Below are positions 10,901-20,124 of a stretch of 64,000 nt of DNA, in pieces. The stretch covers positions 2,232,001 to 2,296,000 of the forward strand of contig OZ244118.1 in NCBI GenBank assembly GCA_965215765.1, in the 5' to 3' direction. The stretch is from G965212025 sp965215765 (lineage in GTDB: Bacteria > Pseudomonadota > Gammaproteobacteria > Poriferisulfidales > Oxydemutatoraceae). The notes under the pieces were generated by a model, which was given only the letters and a program-made list of their open reading frames with translations, did not search any database and was not told where the DNA came from. Position 1 is the stretch's first letter. Every line of letters starts with the position of its first letter. The translations under genes were made by a program, and so were the position numbers.

Positions 10901-13900
10901 CGTTGGAACCAGCCAATGACCCTACGTTATTACCCCCGATCACACTTGAACCGACCAGTGTGACACCACGTATGGTCGCATTTTCTGCCAATCTGGAGAA
11001 CAGACCCGCGTAATCCGCACCACTGCGACTGATCGTCAGCGAACGGATCTCGTAGTTACCCGTGTTCACGAAAGAGCCCGAAAAGCTTGCAATCGGCTCA
11101 AACCCCGCACCATCGTTCCAATCCTTGGTCACGCTCGCGTCAATGTCGTCCGCTAGCACATAGTGCGCTGTTGAGCGTGAACCGATGTCTTGCAACTGGC
11201 AGAGCCTCTCAATCTGGTAGCGATCGCCTGGTGTCCCCTCGCCTACCAGCCCTGCCATCAAGTCTGCACCCGGCTCCGTAGAACACACCGTTTCGATGGT
11301 GACAGTGACCATGGTCTTTACACCAACAGAACTTTTAACTTCCAGCACAAAGCTGCCCACAGCACCATACGAGTTGCGGGTCACCACCACCTCAACAGTG
11401 CCTCCCCTTGTCGTACCGCCAAACTCTACAGCCGAACCCTCTGCTATGTCTGTACTTAAGAAACTCCACGATAATCCAGCACCGCCAGAGTCAGGGCTAT
11501 CTTGGTCAATTGCTCTAAAACTTAGAATGGTATTGGTCGAACGTTCCCATATCGTTCCAATCTGCTCTCTTCCGCCAATCACAAACGGGCTCGCCCCGTC
11601 AATCTGAACCTGAACCCGGTCAACATCGTCAGAAATATTGTTCTTGAGCACAACATAAAAGCCCTTGCCTGCCAGCTCAGCCAGCCTTTCATCGTCCGCT
11701 ACCACAAGCGTTACCGGGCTGGCACTGTCCGTGAATTTTTCTTTATCAGTAAACATTCTGCTGGTCGTACCATCTCTGAGGTCAAAGTAGACCAGGTCAA
11801 GCAACGAGGCCGGCACGTCGGAAATAGACCACGTCAAAGTAACAGTGGTTCCCGGAGTGCCCGCATAGCCTACAGAGAAATCAAAGGTGCTGGTGCTCCC
11901 AACCCTCACCGGATCAATGGCTTTCTCGCGACTTATATAAGGTTGCTTCGCCTTCTCAGTCCGAACCAGAACCCGGTCACCATTGGCAGAAATATTATTC
12001 TTGAGCACAACATAAAAACCCTTTCCTTCCATAAGGTCATCACGCACGACAGCAAGCGTCGCAGCAGAACCATTTGCCTCTGTGCTGGTTGTGCGATCCG
12101 CAAGCTCAAAGTAGACGAAATCGCTTAGCGTGGATAGTGACCACGTCAAAATGACTGATTCACCAAGAGTGCCCGGGTAGTCTGCCTCTAAAGAAAAGCG
12201 CGTAGTTCCCGGAAAACCTGTCCCGACCACCAACTCGGTGGAACTTTTGATGTACGGCTTCCGATTCAAGTCCAAATTCTGGTTGCTCGACAACTGCGGC
12301 AAGTCTGTGGCACTGCCAAAATACCATACACTCGAGTCCCAGTCCTTGTAAGTCTCCTGGGAATCTGGCGGGCAGATCCTGCTGACCGTCGTCGGACAAC
12401 GCAACTGCGCAAAGCTGCGTTCTTCCCCCAATCTGTTGTTTCGCCCTCTGGCGGCATAATAGCTATTGCGGATGGTGGAGAGGTCACCTCCCGCCAGGCC
12501 GCCAACATTTTCCGCCCCGTAAACAAAACCTGTTGCGTAGCTGTTGCTGATCGTGCTTGCGACATCTCCCTGTCCTACGAGGCCGCCAACATATTCCAAC
12601 CCGAAAACCGAACCTGTCGCGTAGCTGTCACTGATGCTTGAGTTGAAGTTATTTCGCCCAACAAGGCCGCCAATATCTTCCGCCCCGGCAACCGAACCCG
12701 TTGCATAGCTGCCGCTGATGGTGCCGCGGCTATCTCCCACGAGACCGCCAACAAAACCATTGCCTGTTACCGCACCGGCAGCATGGCTGTTTCTGATGCT
12801 GCCTTCGCTAAAGCCTACGAGACCACCAACCTGATTGACACCAGAGACTGACCCCGTCGCGGAGCTGCCGCTGATATCGCCACCGCTAAAGCCCGTGAGA
12901 CCACCAACCCGGGTTTCGCCAGAGACTGGCCCTGTCGCAAAGCTGCCGCTGATGTCGCCACTGCTAAAGCCCACGAGACCACCAATTCTGGTAGTTGTCC
13001 CTGTTACTGTGCTAACTGCGTAGCTGTTGATGATGTCGCCGCTGCTTTCTCCCACGAGACCACCAACCCGGTTTCCGCCAGAGACTGTTCCCGTCACTGA
13101 GCAGCCCTCTATCACACCTGCGTTGGAACCAGCCAATGACCCTACGTTATTACCCCCGATCACACTTGAACCGACCAGTGTGACACCACGTATAGTCGCA
13201 TTTTCTGCCAATCTGGAGAACAGACCCGCGTAATCCGCACCACTGCGACTGATCGTCAGCGAACGGATCTCGTAGTTACCCGTGTTCACGAAAGAGCCCG
13301 AAAAGCTTGCAATCGGCTCAAACCCCGCACCATCGTTCCAATCCTTGGTCACGCTCGCGTCAATGTCGTCCGCTAGCACATAGTGCGCTGTTGAGCGTGA
13401 ACCGATGTCTTGCAACTGGCAGAGCCTCTCAATCTGGTAGCGATCGCCTGGTGTCCCCTCGCCTACCAGCCCTGCCATCAAGTCTGCACCCGGCTCCGTA
13501 GAACACACCGTTTCGATGGTGACAGTGACCATGGTCTTTAGACCAACAGGACTTTTAACTTCCAGCACAAAGCTGCCCACAGCACCAAGCGAGTTGCGGG
13601 TCACCACCACCTCAACAGTGCCTCCCCTTGTCGTACCGCTGAACTCTACAGTCGAACCCTCCGCTACGCGATCCGTGCTGAAAAAGCTCCACTCGAGACC
13701 AGCACCACCAGAGTCGGGATTATCAGGGTCAGTTGCGCTAAAACCCAGAATGGTGCTAGGCGAAGCATCCAGCATCATTCTGGTCTGCACCGTCCCGCCA
13801 TCCACAGACGGGCGCGCCCACCCAACCGAAACCGGAAGTTGCTCAATATTGTCAAAAATACTGTTCCTTAGCTCAACATCAAAGCTCTCGCCTACCAGCC

Positions 13901-15434
13901 TCTCATCGCCCACTATCACAAGCGTTACCCTGCTGGCACTACGTATGGACTCTTTGCGATCAATAAACTCTGTGCTGGTCGTGCTGTCTCCGCGAACAAA
14001 GTAGACGAACCCGCTTAGCACGGATGACGCATCGAAAGAAAGAGACCACGTCAAAGTAGCTGGTTCTCCAGGAAGACCCGGGTAATCTGCCTCCAAAGGA
14101 AAGCGCGTGATGCCCGTAGAAGCTTCCCCCACCAACTCGGTGGAGCCTTTGATATACGGCTTCCGGTTCAAGCCCGGATTTCGATTGCTCAACAATTGCG
14201 GCAAGTCCATAGCAGTGTCAAAACCCCAAACATCCGTGTCCCAACCATTGTAAGTCAAGGCACCCTCTTGGGAATCCAGCAGACAGGTCGCGCTGGCCGT
14301 AGTCGGACAACGCAACTGCGCAAAGCTGCGCTTTATCCCCGAACCATTGTTTCGCCCTGCGGCGGCATAATAGCTGTTAATGATGTCACCACTTCCTCTC
14401 AGTCCCACCAAGCCGCCAACATTATCCGACCCAGAAACCGAACCCGCCGCGTAGCTGTTGCTGACAACTAAGCCGAAATGTAGTCTTCCCACGAGACCAC
14501 CAATGTTATTACCGGTTCCAAAAACCGAGCCTGTCGCGTAGCTGTTGCTGATGCTTTTAGCGAAGCCTTGCCCCATGAGACCACCAACGTTACTTGCGCC
14601 TGTTACCGTACTGGCTGCATGGCTGTTGTTGATGGTGGCAGAGCCAGAGTTACCGCCTTCGGCAGAGCCCGCGAGACCACCAGTGCCGACACCGGTTCCA
14701 AGAACCGAACCCGTCGCAGAGCTGTTGTTGACGGAGCCAGAATTGCTAACTGATCCCGCAAGGCCGCCAACATAATCTTTCCCGGAAACAAAACCTGTCG
14801 CAAAGCTGTTGTTTATGTTTCCGCCGTTCAATCCTGCCAGACCACCAACATGTTGCGACACCCCGGAAACAAAACCTGTCGCAGTGCAGTCCTCTATCAC
14901 ACCTTTGTTTTCACCAACCAACGACCCTACACGAAAACGCCCGGTCGTACGCGAGCCGGCCAGCATGATGCCTTCTATCTTCCCGTTTTTTGCCAATCTG
15001 GAGAACAGACCTACATTATCCGTACTACTTCGACTGATCGTTAGCGAACTGATCACGTAGTCGTCCGAATTCACGAAAGAGCCCGAAAATCCACCTGCTG
15101 CAGTGCTTGCGATCGGCCTAAAACCCTTACCGCCATTCCAATCCTTGGTCGTGCTCGCGTCAATGTTGTCCATTAGCACGTAGTACGCCGCTGGGCGTGA
15201 ACTGATGCCTTGCAACTGGCAAATGTTTGTTACCTGATAGGGAGTACTTTCAGTTCCGGAACCTGTCATGACTTGCGAGCCCACAGGGCACACCACCTCA
15301 GAGGCTTGGGCAAAGGCGGGCGACAGAACGCAGGACAAAACAAGCAGCAGGCTGGCGCACGCTACCTTTCCAAAATCAGTCAACCCCGCGCCTGAAACCG
15401 CGCGTCTGACATAACGAATACCGAGTTTTAGCAT
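7932..15434 (-). CDS. Giant GLUG-repeat secreted protein, copy 3
   Basis: A 2,500-residue protein from the ATG at 15434, the position equivalent to the other copies. After the AFAQA-type signal peptide there are four head-plus-GLUG blocks with about 7, 9, 11 and 5 GGL(V/A/T/M)G repeats. Blocks are separated by caps (DLPQLSSNQN, LNRKPYIK) and by beta-rich modules (TLTWSLS, FYVVLKNNISA, GGAGLSWSF, VGSFVLEV). Blocks 2 and 3 with their linkers are a recent tandem duplication inside the gene. It ends RVYLGGAVR like copy 2. The frame is intact over 7.5 kb, so it is probably expressed. Export by the Sec route is inferred from the N-terminus; no transporter domain or LPXTG-like anchor was seen. Confidence 0.85.
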   Translation of the reverse strand: MLKLGIRYVRRAVSGAGLTDFGKVACASLLLVLSCVLSPAFAQASEVVCPVGSQVMTGSGTESTPYQVTNICQLQGISSRPAAYYVLMDNIDASTTKDWNGGKGFRPIASTAAGGFSGSFVNSDDYVISSLTISRSSTDNVGLFSRLAKNGKIEGIMLAGSRTTGRFRVGSLVGENKGVIEDCTATGFVSGVSQHVGGLAGLNGGNINNSFATGFVSGKDYVGGLAGSVSNSGSVNNSSATGSVLGTGVGTGGLAGSAEGGNSGSATINNSHAASTVTGASNVGGLMGQGFAKSISNSYATGSVFGTGNNIGGLVGRLHFGLVVSNSYAAGSVSGSDNVGGLVGLRGSGDIINSYYAAAGRNNGSGIKRSFAQLRCPTTASATCLLDSQEGALTYNGWDTDVWGFDTAMDLPQLLSNRNPGLNRKPYIKGSTELVGEASTGITRFPLEADYPGLPGEPATLTWSLSFDASSVLSGFVYFVRGDSTTSTEFIDRKESIRSASRVTLVIVGDERLVGESFDVELRNSIFDNIEQLPVSVGWARPSVDGGTVQTRMMLDASPSTILGFSATDPDNPDSGGAGLEWSFFSTDRVAEGSTVEFSGTTRGGTVEVVVTRNSLGAVGSFVLEVKSPVGLKTMVTVTIETVCSTEPGADLMAGLVGEGTPGDRYQIERLCQLQDIGSRSTAHYVLADDIDASVTKDWNDGAGFEPIASFSGSFVNTGNYEIRSLTISRSGADYAGLFSRLAENATIRGVTLVGSSVIGGNNVGSLAGSNAGVIEGCSVTGTVSGGNRVGGLVGESSGDIINSYAVSTVTGTTTRIGGLVGFSSGDISGSFATGPVSGETRVGGLTGFSGGDISGSSATGSVSGVNQVGGLVGFSEGSIRNSHAAGAVTGNGFVGGLVGDSRGTISGSYATGSVAGAEDIGGLVGRNNFNSSISDSYATGSVFGLEYVGGLVGQGDVASTISNSYATGFVYGAENVGGLAGGDLSTIRNSYYAARGRNNRLGEERSFAQLRCPTTVSRICPPDSQETYKDWDSSVWYFGSATDLPQLSSNQNLDLNRKPYIKSSTELVVGTGFPGTTRFSLEADYPGTLGESVILTWSLSTLSDFVYFELADRTTSTEANGSAATLAVVRDDLMEGKGFYVVLKNNISANGDRVLVRTEKAKQPYISREKAIDPVRVGSTSTFDFSVGYAGTPGTTVTLTWSISDVPASLLDLVYFDLRDGTTSRMFTDKEKFTDSASPVTLVVADDERLAELAGKGFYVVLKNNISDDVDRVQVQIDGASPFVIGGREQIGTIWERSTNTILSFRAIDQDSPDSGGAGLSWSFLSTDIAEGSAVEFGGTTRGGTVEVVVTRNSYGAVGSFVLEVKSSVGVKTMVTVTIETVCSTEPGADLMAGLVGEGTPGDRYQIERLCQLQDIGSRSTAHYVLADDIDASVTKDWNDGAGFEPIASFSGSFVNTGNYEIRSLTISRSGADYAGLFSRLAENATIRGVTLVGSSVIGGNNVGSLAGSNAGVIEGCSVTGTVSGGNRVGGLVGESSGDIINSYAVSTVTGTTTRIGGLVGFSSGDISGSFATGSVSGETRVGGLTGESSGDISGSSATGSVSGVNQVGGLVGFSSGDISGSFATGSVSGGNRVGGLTGESSGDISGSSATGSVSGVNRVGGLVGFSEGSIRNSHAAGAVTGNGFVGGLAGDSRGAISASYATGSVDGAEDIGGLVGRNNFNSSIRDSYATGSVFGLEYVGGLVGQGDVASTISNSYATGFVYGAENVGGLAGGDLSTIRNSYYAARGRNNRLGEERSFAQLRCPTKVSRICPPDSQETYKDWDSSVWYFGSATDLPQLSSNQNLDLNRKPYIKSSTELVVGTGFPGTTRFSLEADYPGSPGESVVLTWSLSTLSDFVYFELADRTTSTEANGSAATLAVVRDDLMEGKGFYVVLKNNISANGDRVLVRTEKAKHPYISREKAIDPVKVGNTSTFDFSVGYAGTPGTTVTLTWSLSGVPDSLRDFVYFDLRDGTTSRMFTDRAKFTDSASPVTLVVVGDERLDELAGKGFYVVLKNNISDDVDLLQVRIAGAIPFVIGGREQIGTIWERSTNTILSFRAIDQDSPDSGGAGLSWSFLSTDIAEGLTVEFSGTTRGGAVEVEVTRPLDLYDVGSFVLEVTSPASAKTTLAVTIETVCFMEQGEDLMAGQTGTGTPGNPYRIERLCQLQDVRSNLSAYYELAADIDGNRARMLNGGAGFEPISIFSGSFVSTRNYEIRSLTISRSDTDNVGLFSRLAKGATIRGIILVGSRTTGRNNVGSLAGSNAGVIVDCSATGSVFGIEQVGGLVGRNEEDASVSRSYAASTVRGTDYVGGLVGFSRGDITDGYARGSVFGSGDNIGGLVGYLDASIRNTYAFSTVTGTTTRIGGLVGFSVREDSIVSSYYTGQENGLGERRTYRQLACPTAPDAMCSLSTGLVTYAGWSSRIWDFDTDDGLPQLRPAIGDLTAIPLRVRVYLGGAVR
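9085..11460 (-). repeat. Intragenic tandem repeat, unit A (2,376 bp)
   Basis: Near-identical to 11461-13680. Marker stretches recur exactly 2,376 bp apart in the left part (for example AAACTCCACGATAATCCAGC at 9085-ish and 11461) but 2,220 bp apart in the right part. Unit A therefore has 156 extra bases, equal to 52 codons or two GLUG repeats. Confidence 0.8.
11461..13680 (-). repeat. Intragenic tandem repeat, unit B (2,220 bp)
   Basis: Partner of unit A within GLUG copy 3. Similarity stops near 13680, where the next block's linker differs. High identity including silent positions indicates a recent duplication. Confidence 0.8.
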
Positions 15435-15900
15435 GAGCACCACCAACCAATGACAACAAACCTTAAGGCGTGAAGCAAGATACTCCATGTTGTGGCGCAC
15501 GACAACGCACCGACCAAACCTTAAGGAACAGGGTCGCCATTCTACTGCATGAACAGAAATATCCGCGGTTCGGTAAAGCGAGGCTGACAACGGACGTCGC
15601 GAACTCCCTGGTAGAGAATTTGGAGGATTTGCGGCTTGGCGGCCGGGAAAGTTCATTGAAACCGCAACAGAGCACCAAAGCACTTGCGGGGAAGCTGATT
15701 GACCGAACACGAACGAAGCAAACCCAATCCAGAGGTGGCGGTTCCCACAGCGTCTTCCCGTGTCGTACACGCCGGAAACCTTTCAACGTCAAATATTCCC
15801 AAATCTGCATCACAGACTGGCACTACGGCTTCATTCATCGCGTCATAAAACGAACACACAATACCAAGCAGCCAGTGCTTCTGCTATACTCTTTTCGCTC
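15435..15900. other. Spacer upstream of GLUG copy 3 and the DUF4390 gene
   Basis: Holds the GLUG leader (15435-15570) and then about 330 bases with no gene I can support. In relatives rsmB often lies next to the DUF4390 gene; no recognisable rsmB remnant was seen. A -10-like TATACT at 15885-15890 lies only ten bases before the DUF4390 start. Confidence 0.5.
15539..15566 (-). promoter_or_regulatory. Putative promoter of GLUG copy 3
   Basis: The TAGAAT -10 (15539-15544) and leader match the other two copies, but the -35 position reads GCGGAT, a poor match. If this is the promoter, copy 3 may be read more weakly. Confidence 0.25.
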
Positions 15901-16473
15901 ATGGCTTCCCTCTTTCCAATGCCGCGTACGGCTACGTTTTCGAGCCTGGTTTTTTTTCTGCTGTTCGCAAGCGCGACACAGGCCGCAGACTTCATAACCA
16001 TTGAAAACATCCAGAATCCGGTACGCCATGACACCGTCTACGTTCACACCAAAGCCAAGATTCTCCTGCCGTTCTGGGCCGAAAAAATGCTACGTGAAGG
16101 GGTTCTTTTGGAGTTCGTTCTTGATATAGAAATTCGTGAGCATCGGGAATGGCTGCTGGACAAGCTGCTGGTCAACATCAGCGTCAAACGTCGTTTGGGA
16201 TATCGACCGGAAACCGAAAGTTACGTGGTGGAGAAGCTCCCTGGTGGCGATCATACTTCGTTCGGAAAACTGGCTTCCGCATTGGGATACCTCGGAAATT
16301 ACCACAACATTCCAGCCATTTCCGAAGAAATCGCCAGATCGTTAAAGAAACCTTACGTCAGTGTCCGTGTGGCCATGCCCAGAACAACTTTGCCACTGGA
16401 TGCACAGTTGGAAAGCCTGGTTTCCGGTAACTTTTTGCTTTCGTCTGGCTGGTATATAAAGGACTTGAGATAG
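15901..16473 (+). CDS. DUF4390-family exported protein
   Basis: A 190-residue protein with an N-terminal hydrophobic signal (SSLVFFLLFASATQA) and a beta-rich body (LLEFVLDIEI, LLDKLLVNISVKRRLGY, GWYIKDLR) typical of DUF4390. The function of this family is unknown. It usually lies between rsmB and the ntrY/ntrX two-component genes, ahead of trkA-trkH; here trkA follows directly and ntrYX are missing. The ATG at 15901 is chosen because the signal peptide starts there; upstream in-frame codons look like spacer. Protein and family identity are by eye. Confidence 0.75.
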   Translation: MASLFPMPRTATFSSLVFFLLFASATQAADFITIENIQNPVRHDTVYVHTKAKILLPFWAEKMLREGVLLEFVLDIEIREHREWLLDKLLVNISVKRRLGYRPETESYVVEKLPGGDHTSFGKLASALGYLGNYHNIPAISEEIARSLKKPYVSVRVAMPRTTLPLDAQLESLVSGNFLLSSGWYIKDLR

Positions 16474-16641
16474 GTCTGCCTGCTCTCTTGTTTTGGAAGC
16501 AACAGGCAGGTCGCCAGCTGCGTGGCAATTTTGGGCGCACACCTTCCGCTCGGCAGAACTGACAAACCGTCGTTTAGGCAGACAAATGAAAACCGATAGT
16601 CCGGACATCCTGGCAGACAGGGTCTGTGTGACACCACCGTC

Positions 16642-18015
16642 ATGAAAATTATCGTTCTTGGATCCGGGCAGATCAGTATTTCTTTGGCATCCATACTTTC
16701 CCGGGAACATCATGACATCACACTCATTGATACGGATGAGGAAAGACTGCGTGAATGCCAGAATCATAACGATTTGCGCGTCGTAAGCGGACACCCTGCC
16801 CACCCTCACGTTCTGGAACAAGCCGAAGCCGGAGACGCCGATATATTGGTTGCCTTGACGGGAAGCGATGAAACCAACATTGTGGCGTGCCAAGTGGCAC
16901 ACACCTTATTCAATGTGCCGAAAAAAGTGGCACGGATTCGGGCACTCTCGTACCACAAACGCCCGGATCTGTTCAAAAATGAAGCCATTCCCATTGATTT
17001 CCTAATCAGCCCGGAAAAACTGGTTTCACAAAATCTGGCGCGGCTGATCAGGATCCCGGGAGCCTTGCAGGTAGTCGAATTCGCTGCGGGGAAAATATTG
17101 CTCGTGGCGGCAAACCTGGGAGAGAACACTCGGCTGACAGGACGAACCCTGCGAGAGTTCAATAATGTCTTGCCTGGCGTCACGGCTCGCGTAGTTGCCA
17201 TCTATCGGAACAACCGCATGCTGTTTCCGGACGGCACACTGCGTCTGCAATACGGAGACGAAGTATTTTTTGTTGCCCCTGAAAACCATGCCAAAACTGT
17301 GACGGCGGCTTTATGTGCCAATCATCGCCCGTCACGAAAAATTATTATCGCGGGGGGCGGATATATCGGGAAAGATTTGGCACAAATCCTGGAAGACGAC
17401 CACAGCGTGAAGATAATTGAATACAACAAGGCGCGCGCCAAATATCTGGCATCGGTTTTGGACAAAGTCATTGTGTTGCGTGGCGATGCCACCAGCGAAG
17501 AAATAATGGAGCAGGAAGACATTGCAAGCACGGATATGTTTTGCGCGCTAACGAGTGATGACGAAAACAACATTCTGTCGGCGATGCTCGCGAAGAGGCT
17601 GGGGGCAAAAAAAGTCGTTTCCCTGATCAGCCGGCCAAGCTACATCAACCTTATTCAGAGCGGTACGATTGACATCGCAATCTCTCCCCAATACGACACT
17701 GTGGACGCGCTGTTACAGCATATTCGCCGCGGCGATATCGCCAGCGTACATTCCATGCGCCACGGCAAAGCGGAAGCGATAGAAACCATCGCCCATGGCG
17801 ATCATGAGAACTCTAAAGTGGTTTCGCGGATGGTGGAGGAAATCGACCTTCCAGACGGGGTTGTCATCGGGGCACTCGTGCGAAACGACGAAACGATCAT
17901 GGTACACAGAGACACGACCATAGAGTCCGGCGATCACATCATCTTGTTTGTCGACGACAAGAAACTGATCCCGCAGGTGGAAAAACTGTTCCAGGTCAGC
18001 GCGACGTTTTTCTAA
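16642..18015 (+). CDS. trkA: Trk potassium uptake regulator TrkA
   Basis: A 457-residue cytoplasmic NAD(H)-binding regulatory protein of the Trk K+ uptake system, close to the usual length of 458. It has two RCK units, each a Rossmann NAD-binding domain followed by a TrkA-C domain. The first nucleotide-binding glycine motif is GSGQIS near residue 7 and the second is GGGYIG near residue 235. The start ATG at 16642 begins MKIIVLGSGQ, as expected. The stop overlaps the trkH start (TAATG), so the two are probably co-translated. TrkA gates the membrane pore TrkH encoded next door. Confidence 0.95.
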   Translation: MKIIVLGSGQISISLASILSREHHDITLIDTDEERLRECQNHNDLRVVSGHPAHPHVLEQAEAGDADILVALTGSDETNIVACQVAHTLFNVPKKVARIRALSYHKRPDLFKNEAIPIDFLISPEKLVSQNLARLIRIPGALQVVEFAAGKILLVAANLGENTRLTGRTLREFNNVLPGVTARVVAIYRNNRMLFPDGTLRLQYGDEVFFVAPENHAKTVTAALCANHRPSRKIIIAGGGYIGKDLAQILEDDHSVKIIEYNKARAKYLASVLDKVIVLRGDATSEEIMEQEDIASTDMFCALTSDDENNILSAMLAKRLGAKKVVSLISRPSYINLIQSGTIDIAISPQYDTVDALLQHIRRGDIASVHSMRHGKAEAIETIAHGDHENSKVVSRMVEEIDLPDGVVIGALVRNDETIMVHRDTTIESGDHIILFVDDKKLIPQVEKLFQVSATFF

Positions 18016-19463
18016 TGAGTTCGCTGCTGGTCCCCAGGGTGCTCGGCATCCTGTTGATGTTTTTTAGTAGCGGGATGCTTATACCTCCCATTTTGGCATT
18101 GGCTTACGACGAAGCTCAGGGTTGGGTTTTTCTTGTCGGGTTCGCTATCACTTTCTTCAGCGGTGTGCTGCTGTTTCTGCCAGCACGAAATGCACGCGGC
18201 AACATGACCTTACGTGAGGGCTTTTTAATCGTCGTGCTGTTCTGGATCGTTCTGGGTCTATACGGAGCCCTGCCCTTCCTGCTTTATCAGACGCCCGATA
18301 TTTCCGTTTCCAACGCCGTGTTTGAATCCTTTTCGGGACTGACCACCACTGGTGCAACTGTGCTATACGGGCTGGATGACATGCCACGTGCCCTGCTGTT
18401 TTATCGCCATTTGCTGCAATGGATTGGCGGGCTCGGGCTCATTGTGCTGGCGATCGCGGTTTTGCCCATACTCGGCGTCGGCGGTATGCAATTATTCAAA
18501 ACCGAAACTCCGGGGGCAATTCGAGACCAGAAATTCACACCGCGCATAAAAGTTGCGGCACAGATGCTCTGGTACATTTACCTTGCCCTGACTGCCGCTT
18601 GCGCTTTGAGCTACTGGCTCGCCGGCATGTCTCTTTTTGATGCGGTCTGCCACTCTTTTTCCACCATCTCGATTGGTGGCTTTTCAACCCATGACGAAAA
18701 TTTCGGATACTTTGACGGCTTCTGGATAAATGCAGTTGGCATCCTTTTCATGCTCATCGCAGCCACAAATTTCTCTTTGCATTTCATGTTTTTCCGGCGA
18801 CGTTCCATCAGGCCTTACTTGGCGGATCATGAGCTGAAAACTTTTCTGCACATCATTGCTCTGGTGTCGGTATTGACAATTCTTTACCTGGCTCTCAGCA
18901 ACACCTTGGCAACTGGAGAAGCCATGATGCATGGGGCTTTTCAGGCGGTGTCTTTTGCGACCACCACCGGTTACACGACCGCAGATTTCAGCTATTGGCC
19001 TGGCTTTGTGCTTTATTTCCTGATACTTGCCAGCTTCATTGGCGGCTGCGCCGGATCAACAGCCGGAGGATTAAAAGTATTGCGCTTTCGGCTCCTGATC
19101 AAGGAATGTTCACGCGGATTCTTCTGGCTCATCCATCCTAAAGCCGAAGCCCCATTGAAATTTGCCGGTAAAATTATTCCGGAAGCGACCATGCGCTCAG
19201 TGTGGCGTTTTTTTTTCGTCTACATTCTGGTCTTTTTCATACTCATGCTGTTCCTGCTGGCTCTCGGCTTGCAACCAGACAGTGCTTTCTCGGCAGCCGC
19301 AGCAATGTTGAACAACCTGGGGCCAGGGCTGAATGAAGTCGGCGCCAATTACGCGCTGGTCAGTGCTCCCGGAAAATGGGTGATGTGCCTGGCAATGCTG
19401 CTTGGCAGACTGGAGATTTTTACATTGCTGGTCATCTTCATGCCGCACTTCTGGAGTCGCTGA
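18015..19463 (+). CDS. trkH: Trk potassium channel subunit TrkH
   Basis: A 482-residue integral membrane K+ translocating subunit, normal for TrkH (about 483). The four pore-loop regions are visible: TTTGATV, STISIGGFST, TTTGYTT and NNLGPGLNEVG, each with the selectivity-filter glycine. Multiple hydrophobic helices alternate with these loops. It overlaps trkA by one base and completes the K+ uptake system at the inner membrane. Confidence 0.95.
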   Translation: MSSLLVPRVLGILLMFFSSGMLIPPILALAYDEAQGWVFLVGFAITFFSGVLLFLPARNARGNMTLREGFLIVVLFWIVLGLYGALPFLLYQTPDISVSNAVFESFSGLTTTGATVLYGLDDMPRALLFYRHLLQWIGGLGLIVLAIAVLPILGVGGMQLFKTETPGAIRDQKFTPRIKVAAQMLWYIYLALTAACALSYWLAGMSLFDAVCHSFSTISIGGFSTHDENFGYFDGFWINAVGILFMLIAATNFSLHFMFFRRRSIRPYLADHELKTFLHIIALVSVLTILYLALSNTLATGEAMMHGAFQAVSFATTTGYTTADFSYWPGFVLYFLILASFIGGCAGSTAGGLKVLRFRLLIKECSRGFFWLIHPKAEAPLKFAGKIIPEATMRSVWRFFFVYILVFFILMLFLLALGLQPDSAFSAAAAMLNNLGPGLNEVGANYALVSAPGKWVMCLAMLLGRLEIFTLLVIFMPHFWSR

Positions 19464-19472
19464 TCCGAAGTG

Positions 19473-19892
19473 TCAGGGTCTTAGCACAGCCAGAAACACG
19501 ATAAGAAACAAAGCCACTACTGGCAATTCATTAAACCATCTGTACCAGTTATGGCTGTACGTGTTCTCGCGATTGGCAAAGCGCTTCAATAAAACCCCGC
19601 ACTGAAGGTGGTAAACAAGCAACAACGCGATGATGGCCAGCTTGGCAAAAATCCAGACTCCGGTGCTGTACACAGCCCAGGAAGGCAGTAAAACCGACAA
19701 ACCAAACACCAGGCTCAGCACTGCGCTGGGGGACATGATGCCGTAATACAGTTTGCGCTCCATGACGACAAATCGTTCCAGGCTGATTTCATCCTGCGCC
19801 ATGGCGTGGTAGACAAACAGGCGAGGTAAATAAAAAAGCCCCGCAAACCAGGTAACGGCAAAAATGATGTGCAAGGCTTTCAGCCACAACAT
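19473..19892 (-). CDS. hemJ: HemJ-type protoporphyrinogen IX oxidase
   Basis: A 139-residue inner-membrane protein with four predicted helices. It carries the HemJ/UPF0093 signatures LHIIFAVTWFAGLFYLPRL with an invariant early His, followed by the MERKLYYGIMSP motif. HemJ oxidises protoporphyrinogen IX to protoporphyrin IX, the penultimate step of haem synthesis. It is convergent with trkH (nine bases apart). The start ATG at 19892 gives the standard MLWLKALHI N-terminus. Confidence 0.88.
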   Translation of the reverse strand: MLWLKALHIIFAVTWFAGLFYLPRLFVYHAMAQDEISLERFVVMERKLYYGIMSPSAVLSLVFGLSVLLPSWAVYSTGVWIFAKLAIIALLLVYHLQCGVLLKRFANRENTYSHNWYRWFNELPVVALFLIVFLAVLRP

Positions 19893-19944
19893 AGGGACTC
19901 ACTGACTGTTAACACGAACGACACGAGCGCATTGTCAGACATAT

Positions 19945-20020
19945 TGGTGGAGCGAAGGAGACTCGAACTCCCGACCTTCGCGATGCGAACGCGACGCTCT
20001 CCCAACTGAGCTACCGCCCC
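19945..20020 (-). tRNA. tRNA-Ala (anticodon CGC)
   Basis: The minus strand folds as a tRNA of 76 bases including the encoded CCA. The acceptor GGGGCGG pairs with TCGCTCC and contains the G3-U70 wobble that identifies alanine tRNAs. The D arm is GCTC/GAGC, the anticodon stem TCGCG/CGCGA encloses the loop TTCGCAT (anticodon CGC, reading GCG), and the T arm is GGAG/CTCC with loop TTCGAGT. The identity is consistent on both counts. Confidence 0.95.
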
Positions 20021-20124
20021 ACGAAGCATCAAAAACCAAGTTTGAGCCAGGCAAGCTGATTAAGAAAGTACTTGAAAGCCGCCACGCACAAAGCTGATTT
20101 GCCCGGCGATGCTAAACCCTCGCA

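Noticed and set aside
15571..15880. Remnant of rsmB or ntrYX upstream of the DUF4390 gene
   Set aside because: Short frames on both strands were read but no methyltransferase or kinase motif could be found.
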